Source of the DNA: Roseicyclus mahoneyensis
GTDB taxonomy: Bacteria > Pseudomonadota > Alphaproteobacteria > Rhodobacterales > Rhodobacteraceae
Assembly (NCBI RefSeq): GCF_003148775.1
Contig: NZ_QGGW01000001.1
Coordinates: 682,001 to 746,000 of the forward strand
Length of the DNA stretch: 64,000 bases
Direction: 5' to 3'
Shown here: positions 16,138-24,665 of the stretch, one piece after another
Layout of the letters: each line of letters opens with the position of its first letter
How positions within the stretch are numbered: position 1 is the first letter of the stretch
Notes under the pieces: model-generated
Databases searched by the model: none
Seen by the model: the letters and a program-made list of their open reading frames with translations, nothing else
Told to the model about the DNA's origin: nothing
Translations under genes and position numbers: made by a program

Positions 16138-16824
16138 ATGCGCGCACCCCTCATCATTGCCCTCTTCGTGATCCTCGTCGCCTGCGGCCGCCCCCTGACC
16201 GCGCCAGAGGCGGCCTACATGGCCGATCTGCAGGGCGATACCTTCGACGCCGCCCCGGTGCGCATCACGCGCAACCCCTTGATCGGGTTGATCGTCCAAC
16301 GCTACCCGGCCCGCCCCCAGACCACCTGCCGCGAACGCGTCGGCCCGCCCCCCGAAGGCCCGATCATCGAGGGGCGGACGGGGGGCATGGTTCTGTTCAA
16401 CACGCTGCATGTCCGCGAGGACATCATGGTCGACGACTACACCCTTATGCCCGACGGGCGGCGCCACCTCTATGCCGCGATGTTCTTTGCCCATGAGATG
16501 ACCCATGTCTGGCAATGGCAGAACCGCGAGATCACCGGCTACCACCCGCTGCGCGCAGCCCGCGAACACGCAACGCTGGCGGACCCCTATCTCTTCGACA
16601 CGACCCAAGACCGCCACTTCCTCGATTACGGCTATGAGGCGCAGGCGTCTTTGGTCGAAGAATACGTCTGCTGCCGCGCCATCGACCCGCAAGGCGCACG
16701 CACGGCAAGGCTCGAGGCGCTGATCGGGCAGGTCATGCCAGTGACGCCGTGGCGCGACCGGGCCGACAGCGTCGAATTGTTCCTGCCCTGGGACGGGGTA
16801 GAGCCGCGCGGCATGTGTTCTTAG
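16138..16824 (+). CDS. Lipoprotein with HExxH metallopeptidase motif
   Basis: The 228-aa product has a lipoprotein signal with lipobox LVAC (C16), so the mature protein is probably membrane-anchored in the periplasm. H119-E-M-T-H123 is a zinc-binding HExxH motif in FFAHEMTHVWQWQ, and a downstream EYVCCRAID may supply further ligands. I do not recognise the exact family; a DUF4157-like peptidase is possible. ATG 16138 begins at the lipoprotein signal. It is divergent from the cytochromes, and its stop overlaps the convergent ABC-F stop by 4 bp. Confidence 0.72.
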   Translation: MRAPLIIALFVILVACGRPLTAPEAAYMADLQGDTFDAAPVRITRNPLIGLIVQRYPARPQTTCRERVGPPPEGPIIEGRTGGMVLFNTLHVREDIMVDDYTLMPDGRRHLYAAMFFAHEMTHVWQWQNREITGYHPLRAAREHATLADPYLFDTTQDRHFLDYGYEAQASLVEEYVCCRAIDPQGARTARLEALIGQVMPVTPWRDRADSVELFLPWDGVEPRGMCS

Positions 16825-18650
16825 CTTGCCGCTTCGGCCTTTTCTTCCAACGCTAGCCATTCCTCTTCGGCGGCGGTCAGTTTCGCCTGACGTTCGGCCA
16901 TGGCCTCGGTCGCCTTGCGGAACTTGACCGGCTCGCGGGTGAAAAGCTCGGGGTCCGACAGCAATTCGGCCAGTTTGCCGATCTCGGCCTCCAGCCGGGC
17001 GATTTCCTCGGGCAGCACCTTGAGCCTGTGCGCCTCGCTGAAACTCAGAACAGGTTTGCCGCCCTGTGCCTTGGATTTGGCCGCAGGACGTGCCGCCGGG
17101 CGCGGGGATGACGCGGCAGCGGCTTCCTGCTCACCGGAGTTCTCTTGCCTTTGCGCCTGCATGTCGGTCCAGCCGCCGGCGAAGGCGACGGCGCGCCCCT
17201 CACCCTCGAGGGAGATCGTGACGCTCGCCACCCGGTCGATGAAATCGCGGTCATGGCTGACCAGCAACACGGTGCCGGGATACTCGCCCAAGATGTCCTG
17301 CAACAGGTCCAGCGTCTCGATATCGAGATCGTTGGTGGGTTCGTCCAGCACCAGCAGGTTCGACGATCGCGCCATGATCCGCGCCAACAAGAGCCGCGCC
17401 TTTTCGCCGCCCGACAGCGATTTGACCGGCGCCCGCGCCTGCCGCTCGTCAAAGAGGAATTCCTTGAGATATCCCACCACATGCTTGGGCTGGCCGCGCA
17501 CCAGCACCTGATCCGACGATCCGCTGACCCGGTTCAAGGGATCGCTGGTCAGGCTGTCCCACAGCGTCGCCTCGGGATCAAGCTGCGCGCGGGTCTGGTC
17601 GAACACCGCCATCTCGATGCCCGTCCCAAGGATCACCTCGCCCGTGTCGGGGGCCAGTTGCCCGGTCAACAGGTTCAGAAGCGTCGTCTTGCCCGCCCCG
17701 TTCGGGCCGACAAAGGCCACACGGTCGCCGCGCAGGATGCGCAGGTCAAAGGGCTTCAAGATGACCTGATCGCCGTAAGCCTTGGAAATGCCGCGCGCCT
17801 CGATCACCCGCTTGCCGCTTTGGCTCCCCGCCTCCAGCACCATCTCGGCGGCACCCTGCCGCCGGATCTGGCCCGCGCGTTCGGCGCGCAACTCGGCCAG
17901 TGCGCGCACGCGGCCCTGATTGCGTTTGCGCCGGGCGCTGATGCCCTCAACAGCCCAACGCGCCTCGGCCTTGATCTTGCGGTCGAGCTTGTGGCGGCTC
18001 TGGTCCTCTTCTTCCCAGATCTTGTCGCGCCAGCTCTCGTAATTGCCAAAGGGCTGGTCCATCCGCCGCACCACCGAACGGTCAAGCCAGAGCGTGCCAC
18101 GCGCAAGCGCCGTCAGAAAGGCCCGGTCGTGGCTGATCAAGACGAATCCCGCCCGGCTCTCCATCAGCGCACGTTCCAGCCAGCCGATCGCCTCGACATC
18201 CAGATGGTTGGTCGGCTCGTCGAGCAACATCAGTTCCGGCGCCTCGGCCAAAAGCCGCGCCAGCGCCGCGCGCCGCCGTTCCCCGCCCGAGGCGCGGCCC
18301 GGCTCAGCCTCAAGCCGCAGCTTCAACCCCTCGGCCGCCGCCTCCACGCGCCAGACCTCGGCCGGGTCCAGCGTCGCGCCGGCGAAATCGCCCAAGGTGG
18401 CGAATCCTTTGAAATCAGGGTCTTGCTCCATGTAGCCCACGCGCACGCCATCGGGCGTCACGACACGGCCCCTGTCGGGCAGGGTCAGGCCCGCCATCAC
18501 CTTCATCAAGGTGGATTTGCCCGATCCGTTCCGGCCGACAAGGGCCAGACGGTCGGCCTCCTGCACCACCAGCGAGAGATCGGAAAAGATCGGATCACCG
18601 CCGAAGGTCAGCGAGATATCGGAGAGTTGCAAAAGGGGTGCGCGTGCCAT
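16821..18650 (-). CDS. uup: ABC-F ATPase, Uup type
   Basis: The 609-aa soluble protein has two ABC domains and no membrane part. Domain 1 has GRNGSGKST, the signature ASGGERRRA and LLDEPTNHLD; domain 2 has GPNGAGKTT, LSGGEKARLLLAR and VLDEPTNDLD. The basic linker between them (about 230-275) is the ABC-F P-site tRNA interaction motif region. The C-terminal coiled-coil (about 530-609, Ala/Glu/Arg-rich) marks Uup rather than EttA. Uup proteins act on the ribosome and influence transposon excision. It is a single gene. Confidence 0.9.
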   Translation of the reverse strand: MARAPLLQLSDISLTFGGDPIFSDLSLVVQEADRLALVGRNGSGKSTLMKVMAGLTLPDRGRVVTPDGVRVGYMEQDPDFKGFATLGDFAGATLDPAEVWRVEAAAEGLKLRLEAEPGRASGGERRRAALARLLAEAPELMLLDEPTNHLDVEAIGWLERALMESRAGFVLISHDRAFLTALARGTLWLDRSVVRRMDQPFGNYESWRDKIWEEEDQSRHKLDRKIKAEARWAVEGISARRKRNQGRVRALAELRAERAGQIRRQGAAEMVLEAGSQSGKRVIEARGISKAYGDQVILKPFDLRILRGDRVAFVGPNGAGKTTLLNLLTGQLAPDTGEVILGTGIEMAVFDQTRAQLDPEATLWDSLTSDPLNRVSGSSDQVLVRGQPKHVVGYLKEFLFDERQARAPVKSLSGGEKARLLLARIMARSSNLLVLDEPTNDLDIETLDLLQDILGEYPGTVLLVSHDRDFIDRVASVTISLEGEGRAVAFAGGWTDMQAQRQENSGEQEAAAASSPRPAARPAAKSKAQGGKPVLSFSEAHRLKVLPEEIARLEAEIGKLAELLSDPELFTREPVKFRKATEAMAERQAKLTAAEEEWLALEEKAEAAS

Positions 18651-18746
18651 GGGCGCGAGCTATGCGGCCCCATGCGCCGCGTCAAGCGGACCCTTTGGCC
18701 CGTCGTGCAATCGGGCGCGCCAAACAGGGCGCGCCCGCGACGCCGA

Positions 18747-18986
18747 TCAGTTCTTGTCGGCGGCCCCGGCGCAGATCGGCAGGGCCGGATCGGCGTCACA
18801 CCCGGCCGAGGCTTGGGTGAGGGTACCGGTATCGGCCTCTTTCTTGTCGATCAGTGCAGTGTCGGCTTCAGTGGCCGAAACCTGCGCCGCTGTGACAACC
18901 TTGACCGGATCGGACGGTCCGATGCTCGCCATTGCCAGTCCGGCGCAGGCGAGTGCGAAAACGCCGGAAACAAACACGAGTTTCAT
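18747..18986 (-). CDS. Small secreted protein, unrecognised
   Basis: The 79-aa product has a signal peptide (about 1-21, MKLVFVSGVFALACAGLAMA). An acidic, Thr/Ala-rich segment follows, with two Cys near the C-terminus (CDADPALPIC) that could pair. ATG 18986 has a strong GGAGG 6 nt upstream, which argues that it is translated. It is flanked by the ABC-F gene start and the rpsI terminator. Function unknown. Confidence 0.65.
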   Translation of the reverse strand: MKLVFVSGVFALACAGLAMASIGPSDPVKVVTAAQVSATEADTALIDKKEADTGTLTQASAGCDADPALPICAGAADKN

Positions 18987-19080
18987 GGAAAACCTCCATT
19001 GCTGACGTTGACGGCGCGCGATGTGGGAAGTCTGGCCGGGTGTAAAAGGGGCGATCACGGCTCTGTGATAGGACGAAACG

Positions 19081-19104
19081 AAAGGCCGCCCGAGGGCGGC
19101 CTTT
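19081..19104 (-). terminator. Rho-independent-type terminator after rpsI
   Basis: AAAGGCCGCCC (19081-19091) pairs perfectly with GGGCGGCCTTT (19094-19104). On the minus strand it follows the rpsI stop by 26 bp and is followed by CGTTTCGT. It is near-symmetrical, so it could also stop plus-strand transcripts. Confidence 0.8.
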
Positions 19105-19130
19105 GTAATGTCTTGGAACAGGAAACGCGA

Positions 19131-19622
19131 TCAGCGCTTGGAGAACTGGAAGCTCTTGCGGGCCTTGGCGCGGCCATACTTCTTGCGTTCCACCACGCGG
19201 CTGTCGCGGGTCAGGAAGCCCGCCGCCTTGAGCGCGCCGCGCAAGTTGGGCTCATAAAGCTGTAGCGCCTTGGAGATGCCGTGCTTGACAGCACCGGCCT
19301 GACCGGACAGACCGCCGCCCTTGACGGTCGCCATCACGTCGAACTCGTTTTCCACGCCAGCCACGGTAAAGGGTTGGCGCAGGATCATCTGCAGCACGGG
19401 ACGCGCGAAATACGCGTCCATCGTCTTGCCGTTGACCACGACCTTGCCGGAGCCGGGCTTGATCCAGACGCGCGCAATCGCGTTCTTGCGCTTGCCGGTG
19501 GCATAGGTGCGTCCCAGCGCGTCGCGCTGCGGCTGGCGCGGGGCGGCATCGAGGGTCATCGTTGCGGGGCTTGCGTCCACCGCGCCTTTCAGCGCGTCCA
19601 GCGAGCTTAGGGTCTCGGCCAT
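19131..19622 (-). CDS. rpsI: 30S ribosomal protein S9
   Basis: The product is uS9, whose C-terminal tail reaches the P-site tRNA. The body starts at [17 protein letters not shown] and ends with the basic [13 protein letters not shown] tail, including the invariant final Lys-Arg. An N-terminal extension of about 35 residues is typical of alphaproteobacterial S9. Two starts are possible: ATG 19628, which overlaps the rplM stop by ATGA, and ATG 19622 (MAETLSS), chosen as closer to related proteins. It is the second gene of the rplM-rpsI operon and ends in a clear terminator. Confidence 0.95.
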   Translation of the reverse strand: MAETLSSLDALKGAVDASPATMTLDAAPRQPQRDALGRTYATGKRKNAIARVWIKPGSGKVVVNGKTMDAYFARPVLQMILRQPFTVAGVENEFDVMATVKGGGLSGQAGAVKHGISKALQLYEPNLRGALKAAGFLTRDSRVVERKKYGRAKARKSFQFSKR

Positions 19623-19624
19623 GG

Positions 19625-20086
19625 TCATGCGCTCCGGGTGTTCTTGGGGTTCATCGACTTGACGTCGAGCACGGTGGGCGACTGCGCTTCATGCGGATGC
19701 TCGGCACCGGCATAGACGCGCAGGTTGGTCATCTGGCGGCGCGACAACGGGCCGCCGGGCAGCATGCGCTTGACCGCCTGCATCACCACGCGCTCCGGGT
19801 GGGCACCCTCGAGGATCTGGCCGGTGGTGCGCGACTTGATCCCGCCCGGGAAACCGGTGTGCCAGTAATTGGGCTTGTTGCGCTTGTTGCCCGTCACCTG
19901 CACCTTGTCGGCATTGATGACGATGACATTGTCGCCCATGTCCATGGAGGGGGTGAAGGTCGGCTTGTGCTTGCCGCGCAGCCGCATGGCGATGATCGAG
20001 GCAAGACGACCCAGAACAACACCCTCGGCGTCGATCACGATCCATTTCTTGTCGATATCCGCCGGAGTGGCAGAAAAGGTCTTCAT
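19625..20086 (-). CDS. rplM: 50S ribosomal protein L13
   Basis: The 153-aa uL13 is an early assembly protein of the large subunit. It carries [18 protein letters not shown] near the start, then [30 protein letters not shown] and AVKRMLP. ATG 20086 has AAAGGA 8 nt upstream; the longer frame to 20230 is non-coding leader. It is the first gene of the rplM-rpsI operon, with a good promoter at 20169-20196. Confidence 0.97.
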   Translation of the reverse strand: MKTFSATPADIDKKWIVIDAEGVVLGRLASIIAMRLRGKHKPTFTPSMDMGDNVIVINADKVQVTGNKRNKPNYWHTGFPGGIKSRTTGQILEGAHPERVVMQAVKRMLPGGPLSRRQMTNLRVYAGAEHPHEAQSPTVLDVKSMNPKNTRSA

Positions 20087-20168
20087 TGGTACGGTCCTTT
20101 CGGGGGCGGACCGCAAGGGCCCGGCCGGAATGACGAGAGACGGGTTCGACCCGCCCTGCGATGACGCG

Positions 20169-20196
20169 CTTCTACGGTATTTTCCGGTGGCGTCAA
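20169..20196 (-). promoter_or_regulatory. Predicted sigma70-type promoter of rplM-rpsI
   Basis: Minus-strand TTGACG (20191-20196), a 16-bp spacer and TAGAAG (20169-20174) predict a 5' leader of about 75 nt for rplM. It matches strong alphaproteobacterial housekeeping promoters; no experimental support is visible. Confidence 0.6.
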
Positions 20197-20417
20197 TGGC
20201 CGGGAATTGGATCAAGCCATATGAAATCAACAGCTTGCGAGCAAGGTATTATTTTACCCCACAACTTTTGGTGTGATCTGCCCGCAAAACCGCCGGTTTT
20301 CCGCCCTTGACCACCCGCCCGGTGTCCGCGCCCCGGATTTGCGCTTGCGCGGATCGGGGGGCGATGCATAGCCTGCACAGGCAGTTTGCCATGGAACCGG
20401 GCCCGACAGGACATCAC
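20197..20417. other. Rest of the rplM/speD divergent intergenic region
   Basis: With the promoter above, this forms a 331-bp gap. It is AT-richer at 20210-20275. It contains a small palindrome, AAAACCG-C-CGGTTTT (20286-20300), and AGGAC before the speD ATG. I see no gene, riboswitch or tRNA in it. Confidence 0.5.
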
Positions 20418-20843
20418 ATGACCCGCATCCTCCGCCCCCCGTCCACCCCCGACATCGAGGTCGGCGCCGATTACTTCGTGCGCAAGGGCGGGGCGGTTTA
20501 TGCCGGGACGCATCTGATCATCGACGTTCAGGCAGGCGCGCGGCTGGATGACGAGGCGCATATCCGCCAGACGCTGCAAGATTGCGTGGACGCCTGCGGC
20601 GCGACGCTCTTGCACCTGCACACGCACCGCTTCAGCCCGCAAGGCATCACCGGCGTTGCGGTTCTGGCCGAAAGCCACATGTCGGTGCACACTTGGCCCG
20701 AGATCGGCTATGCCGCCTTTGACGTGTTCATGTGCGGCGCGGCCGATCCTTGGCAGGCGGTGGGCGTGCTGAAAGCCGCCTTCGCCACCGACAGCGTCAG
20801 CGTGCGCGCATTGCGCCGGGGCGAGGGGCTGGTGGGCGCGTGA
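20418..20843 (+). CDS. speD: S-adenosylmethionine decarboxylase proenzyme
   Basis: The 141-aa product is the prokaryotic class 1 AdoMetDC, which makes decarboxylated SAM, the aminopropyl donor for spermidine. Autocleavage at E85/S86 in VLAESHMSVHTWPEIGYAAF creates the pyruvoyl cofactor. H91 and C106 (DVFMCG) are the processing and proton-donor residues. ATG 20418 has AGGA upstream. It stands alone, convergent with the SLAC1-like gene 4 bp away; no spermidine synthase gene is adjacent. Confidence 0.93.
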   Translation: MTRILRPPSTPDIEVGADYFVRKGGAVYAGTHLIIDVQAGARLDDEAHIRQTLQDCVDACGATLLHLHTHRFSPQGITGVAVLAESHMSVHTWPEIGYAAFDVFMCGAADPWQAVGVLKAAFATDSVSVRALRRGEGLVGA

Positions 20844-20847
20844 TCCG

Positions 20848-21828
20848 TCACTCAGGGCGGCAGATCTCGTCGCGCAAGATCGCCAGCCCTGTCCGGTAGA
20901 GCAGACCGGCCACGACGCCGATCAGCGCCGCCAGTACGACCAGCCCGATGGCGACATGCGCGTCGCTGCCCGCCTCGCGCCCATAGACGAAACTGGCGAC
21001 CGACAGGGCGGCCAGCGGAAAGCTGAGCGCCCACCAGCTCAGCGCGAAGGGCAGTTTCATCAGCTTGGGCACCTGCACCAGCACCAGCGCGGCAAAGACG
21101 TAGCCGCTGTTGAGCAGGATATGGCCAAAGGCATCCACCCCGCCCACCAGCCGCAGGTAGCTGACAAAGGCGACGGCAGGCGGCGCGATCAAGATCACCA
21201 GCGTCGGAAACAGCCGCGCGGGGATCGGCGCGTGAAAGATCAAGCGGTTGAACACCAGCACCAGAAGCACCAGCCAAAAGATCATGCCGGCCGAAAAGAA
21301 CAGCCAGCTGACCTCGATCCAGCCCATCTGCGCGCCCGCAAGCGGCACGATCACATTGCCCACCGCCGGAATGAACCACGCGGGCGTCAGGTGGCCCACC
21401 TCGAAGGCGCGGTGGCTGATCCAGCCCGAGATCACCGCGATGGTCAGCCCGCCCTGCCCCAGCATCCCCGCCAGCCACAAGGGTTCAGCCAGATCGGGCC
21501 GGTATCCGTGGATGGCGGTCGCCATCAGCAGCATCGAGATCGTGATCGTGGGAAAAAACGCCAGCTTGACCGGGTGATGCCATTCCGCTGCGACCGCGCG
21601 CGGGTAGCGGAAGGCCTTGAGCAGGTAGACCGCCGCGATGCCCACGAAACAGGCCAGCCCGAACCACAAGACGGCGCGTGCGGGCCCCTCGGCCCAGTCA
21701 TAGGTGCCCGCCGCCGCATGCAGCGCCAAGGCCAACCCGAACAGCCCCATCAAGACGGCGAAAAAGGTGACCGGCAGATGTTCCAGCCGGCTGAAATCCT
21801 CGGTCTTGTGCCCTGCCGCCTCGGCCAT
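20848..21828 (-). CDS. SLAC1/TDT-type anion channel or tellurite-resistance transporter
   Basis: The 326-aa membrane protein has about ten spans, the fold of the TDT (TehA/SLAC1/Mae1) family. The first span is preceded by FSRLEHLPVTFFAVLMGLFG, and AEWHHPVKLAFFPTI is the typical second motif. Such proteins move anions (chloride, nitrate, malate) or confer tellurite tolerance; the substrate is not predictable. ATG 21828 has GGAGG 8 nt upstream, which removes a 12-residue extension. Confidence 0.82.
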   Translation of the reverse strand: MAEAAGHKTEDFSRLEHLPVTFFAVLMGLFGLALALHAAAGTYDWAEGPARAVLWFGLACFVGIAAVYLLKAFRYPRAVAAEWHHPVKLAFFPTITISMLLMATAIHGYRPDLAEPLWLAGMLGQGGLTIAVISGWISHRAFEVGHLTPAWFIPAVGNVIVPLAGAQMGWIEVSWLFFSAGMIFWLVLLVLVFNRLIFHAPIPARLFPTLVILIAPPAVAFVSYLRLVGGVDAFGHILLNSGYVFAALVLVQVPKLMKLPFALSWWALSFPLAALSVASFVYGREAGSDAHVAIGLVVLAALIGVVAGLLYRTGLAILRDEICRPE

Positions 21829-21913
21829 GTCCGATCCTCCGGTTCTGTTGGCATCGTCAATCACGCCCTACACAAGCCTGTGCGGCCCTGCACCGCCCCG
21901 CGATGTCGCAGGC

Positions 21914-22336
21914 CTAGCGCTCGGGCGGGATCGAATAAGTCAAGGAAGCGCGGGCCACAGGCGCCGCCTCGCCCTCGGAATAGAGCAGGCAATCGCCCAC
22001 CGCCAGAACGCGGCCCAGCTTCAGGATGCGGCATTCGCAGATCATGTCGGCATGGGCGGCGGGCTTGCGCATGAAGTCGATGGAACAATTCGTGGTCACC
22101 GCCAGCGCCTTGGGCCCGATCTGGGCCAGGATCGCCAGATAGACCGAGACATCGGCCAAGGCGAACATGGTCGGTCCGGATACGGTCCCGCCGGGCCTGA
22201 GATGCCGCTCGGCCACTTTCAGGCGCACGGTCAGGCGGTTCTCCGCCACATGCTCGATCCCGAAATCGGCCGCGACCTGCGGAAACACCTCGTCCAGAAA
22301 CCGCGTCAGCGCGGCCACATCCATCGCCAGTGCCAT
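21914..22336 (-). CDS. PaaI-family hotdog thioesterase
   Basis: The 140-aa single hotdog domain carries RPGGTVSGPTMFALADVSVY, the PaaI/4HBT active-site helix, and ends KLGRVLAVGDCLLYSEGE. Members hydrolyse acyl- or aryl-CoA thioesters. ATG 22336 is preceded by GGGAGG. It is divergent from an enoyl-CoA hydratase, with 84 bp between starts, so both may act in fatty or aromatic acid breakdown. Confidence 0.85.
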   Translation of the reverse strand: MALAMDVAALTRFLDEVFPQVAADFGIEHVAENRLTVRLKVAERHLRPGGTVSGPTMFALADVSVYLAILAQIGPKALAVTTNCSIDFMRKPAAHADMICECRILKLGRVLAVGDCLLYSEGEAAPVARASLTYSIPPER

Positions 22337-22420
22337 GCCTGCCTCCCTTCCTTGTCGCCGATCCGGCGTTATACAGGGGTCGCAACAGGGGTTAGGGCAG
22401 TCGGGAAGGGAAGAAAAGAC

Positions 22421-23215
22421 ATGACCGAGGAACTGGTGATCCGCGAGGATCGGGGTGCCGTGACGCATCTGACGCTCAACCTGCCCGGCAAGCTCAACGC
22501 GCTATCGGATGGGATGATTGCGGCACTGACGGCGACATTCGGCGACCTGATGGTGTCCGAGACCCAGCGCGTCATCGTGCTGAAGGGCGCGGGCAAAGCG
22601 TTTTGCGCGGGCCATGACCTCAAGGAAATGCAGGCCAAACGCGCCGCCCGCGATACCGGCGCCTCCGCGCTGCGCGACCTGTTCGACCGCTGCGCGCGCA
22701 TGATGCAGATGATCCCGCGCCTGCCCCAGCCGGTGATCGCCCAGACCCATGGCATCGCCACCGCCGCGGGCTGCCAACTGGTGGCCAGTTGCGATATGGC
22801 CGTGGCCGCAGAGGATTGCAGGTTCGGCGTCAACGGGGTGAACATCGGACTCTTCTGTTCCACGCCCATGGTCGCGCTGTCGCGCAACGTGCCGCGCAAA
22901 CAGGTGTTCGAGATGCTGGTGACGGGCGAGTTCATCGACGCCGCCCGCGCCCGCGAGATCGGGCTGGTCAACCGCGTGGTGCCCCATGACGCACTGGAGG
23001 CGGAAACCGCAGCCTTGGCCGACCATATCGCCGGAAAGCTGGGCGCGGCGGTGCGCATCGGCAAGCGCGCCTTCTACGAGCAATTGCAGCTGCCGCTTGA
23101 CAAGGCCTATGAGATGAGCGGCGCGGTGATGGTGGAAAACATGCTCGACATTGACACGGTTGAAGGTATCGCGGCTTTTCTCGACAAGCGCAAACCCGAC
23201 TGGTCGCAACACTGA
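22421..23215 (+). CDS. Enoyl-CoA hydratase/isomerase family protein
   Basis: The 264-aa crotonase-fold protein has oxyanion-hole segments AFCAGHDLKEMQ and TAAGCQLVASCDMAVA, both complete. The catalytic Glu of classical hydratases is not obvious (VNGVNIGLFCSTPM), so an isomerase or a related crotonase activity is possible. ATG 22421 follows GGGAAGGGAAG. It is probably cotranscribed with the aminoacylase-like gene 25 bp downstream. Confidence 0.85.
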   Translation: MTEELVIREDRGAVTHLTLNLPGKLNALSDGMIAALTATFGDLMVSETQRVIVLKGAGKAFCAGHDLKEMQAKRAARDTGASALRDLFDRCARMMQMIPRLPQPVIAQTHGIATAAGCQLVASCDMAVAAEDCRFGVNGVNIGLFCSTPMVALSRNVPRKQVFEMLVTGEFIDAARAREIGLVNRVVPHDALEAETAALADHIAGKLGAAVRIGKRAFYEQLQLPLDKAYEMSGAVMVENMLDIDTVEGIAAFLDKRKPDWSQH

Positions 23216-23240
23216 ACCTGCGGGCAAAGGACGAAATCCC

Positions 23241-24665
23241 ATGCAGAATACCTCCGCCATCCCGCCGCTGGTCGAGCGCCACAAGGATGATCTGACCGGG
23301 CTGGCCGACCGCGTCTGGGGCATGCCCGAAACGCTTTACAGTGAATTCCGCTCTTCCGCCGAACATGCCGCAATGCTGCGTGCAAAGGGGTTTCGGGTCA
23401 CTGAAGGCGTGGCGGGCATCCCCACCGCCGTGATGGGCGAGGCAGGCAGCGGCGGTCCGGTCATCGCGATCCTTGGCGAATACGACGCGCTGCCGGGGTT
23501 GAGCCAGGTGGCGGGGATCGACCATCCGCAAGAGCTTGAGGAAGGCGGCCCCGGCCATGGCTGCGGGCACAACCTTCTGGGCTCTGCCGCGATGCTCGCG
23601 GCCTGCGCCGTCAAGGACTGGCTGGAGGCCACAGGCACACCGGGGCGCGTGCGCTACTACGGCTGCCCGGCGGAGGAAGGCGGGGCGGCCAAGGCCTTCA
23701 TGGTGCGCGACGGGGCGTTTGACGATGTGGATGCCGCCGTCACATGGCATCCGGGCGGCATGACGCGGGTCGACGACCCGCTGTCGCTGGCCAACACGCG
23801 GATGGATTTCCATTTTTCGGGCCGCGCGGCGCATGCCGCCGCGCAACCGCATCTGGGCCGTTCCGCGCTTGACGCGGTGGAGCTGATGTCGGTCGGCGTG
23901 AACTACCTGCGCGAGCACATGGTGCAAGATGCCCGCATCCACTACGCCTATCTCGACGCGGGCGGCAAAGCGCCCAACGTCGTGCAGGCCCGGGCCTCCG
24001 TGCGCTACTCGATCCGCGCCCTCGACCTGCACGAGATGCTGGCGCTGGTCGAACGGGTGAAAAAGGTGGCGCAGGGTGCTGCGCTGATGACGGAAACCAG
24101 TGTCGAGTTCCAGATGTTCGCCGCCGTCTCGAACCATTTCGAGAACCTGGCGATGGACCGCGTCATGCAACAGGCGCTGGACGAATTGGGCGGCGTGCCC
24201 TTCGATGACCTCGACCGCGCCTATGCCGCGAAAATCCGCGGGACGCTGTCCCCTTCGGACATCGCCGCCGAATGGTCGGTGGTGAACCAGCCGCCCACGG
24301 AGGCCGTGCTGTGCGATTGGGTCGTGCCGATGCGCCCGAATGGCAAGGTGCTGATCGGATCGACCGATGTGGGCGATGTGACGTGGAAGGTGCCGACGAC
24401 CGAGGTTCTGGTGGCCACCGCCGCCATCGGCACGCCGCTGCACAGCTGGCAGATGACGGCGCAAGGTCTGTCAGGCGCGGCGCACAAGGGGATGATCCAT
24501 GCCGCAAAGGCGATGGGCCGGGTGGCCGAAATCCTGCTCAGCGATCCCGACCGGCTGGCCGAGGCCAAGGCCGAGCACGCCCGCCGCCTTGCCCTCACGC
24601 CCTATACCTGCCCGATGCCGCCCGACCACAAGCCACCGCTGGTGCCCCAGCCAGACGCCGCCTAA
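23241..24665 (+). CDS. M20D amidohydrolase, AbgB-like
   Basis: The 474-aa product is an M20 peptidase of the aminoacylase/aminobenzoyl-glutamate hydrolase subfamily. Metal-site motifs are LGEYDALPG, GHGCGHNLLG and GCPAEEGGAAKAF; a late HKGMIHAAKAMGR supplies the final His. It cleaves N-acyl amino acids or p-aminobenzoyl-glutamate; AbgB is the closest by recalled motifs. No AbgA or AbgT gene is adjacent. Its stop overlaps the convergent carboxypeptidase stop by 4 bp. Confidence 0.85.
   Translation: MQNTSAIPPLVERHKDDLTGLADRVWGMPETLYSEFRSSAEHAAMLRAKGFRVTEGVAGIPTAVMGEAGSGGPVIAILGEYDALPGLSQVAGIDHPQELEEGGPGHGCGHNLLGSAAMLAACAVKDWLEATGTPGRVRYYGCPAEEGGAAKAFMVRDGAFDDVDAAVTWHPGGMTRVDDPLSLANTRMDFHFSGRAAHAAAQPHLGRSALDAVELMSVGVNYLREHMVQDARIHYAYLDAGGKAPNVVQARASVRYSIRALDLHEMLALVERVKKVAQGAALMTETSVEFQMFAAVSNHFENLAMDRVMQQALDELGGVPFDDLDRAYAAKIRGTLSPSDIAAEWSVVNQPPTEAVLCDWVVPMRPNGKVLIGSTDVGDVTWKVPTTEVLVATAAIGTPLHSWQMTAQGLSGAAHKGMIHAAKAMGRVAEILLSDPDRLAEAKAEHARRLALTPYTCPMPPDHKPPLVPQPDAA

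Noticed and set aside
17145-19265. 706-aa plus-strand frame opposite the ABC-F gene
   Set aside because: It is antisense to two intact ATPase domains and runs through the rpsI terminator.
20087-20417. SAM or polyamine riboswitch before speD
   Set aside because: No conserved riboswitch core was recognised; only a 15-bp palindrome.
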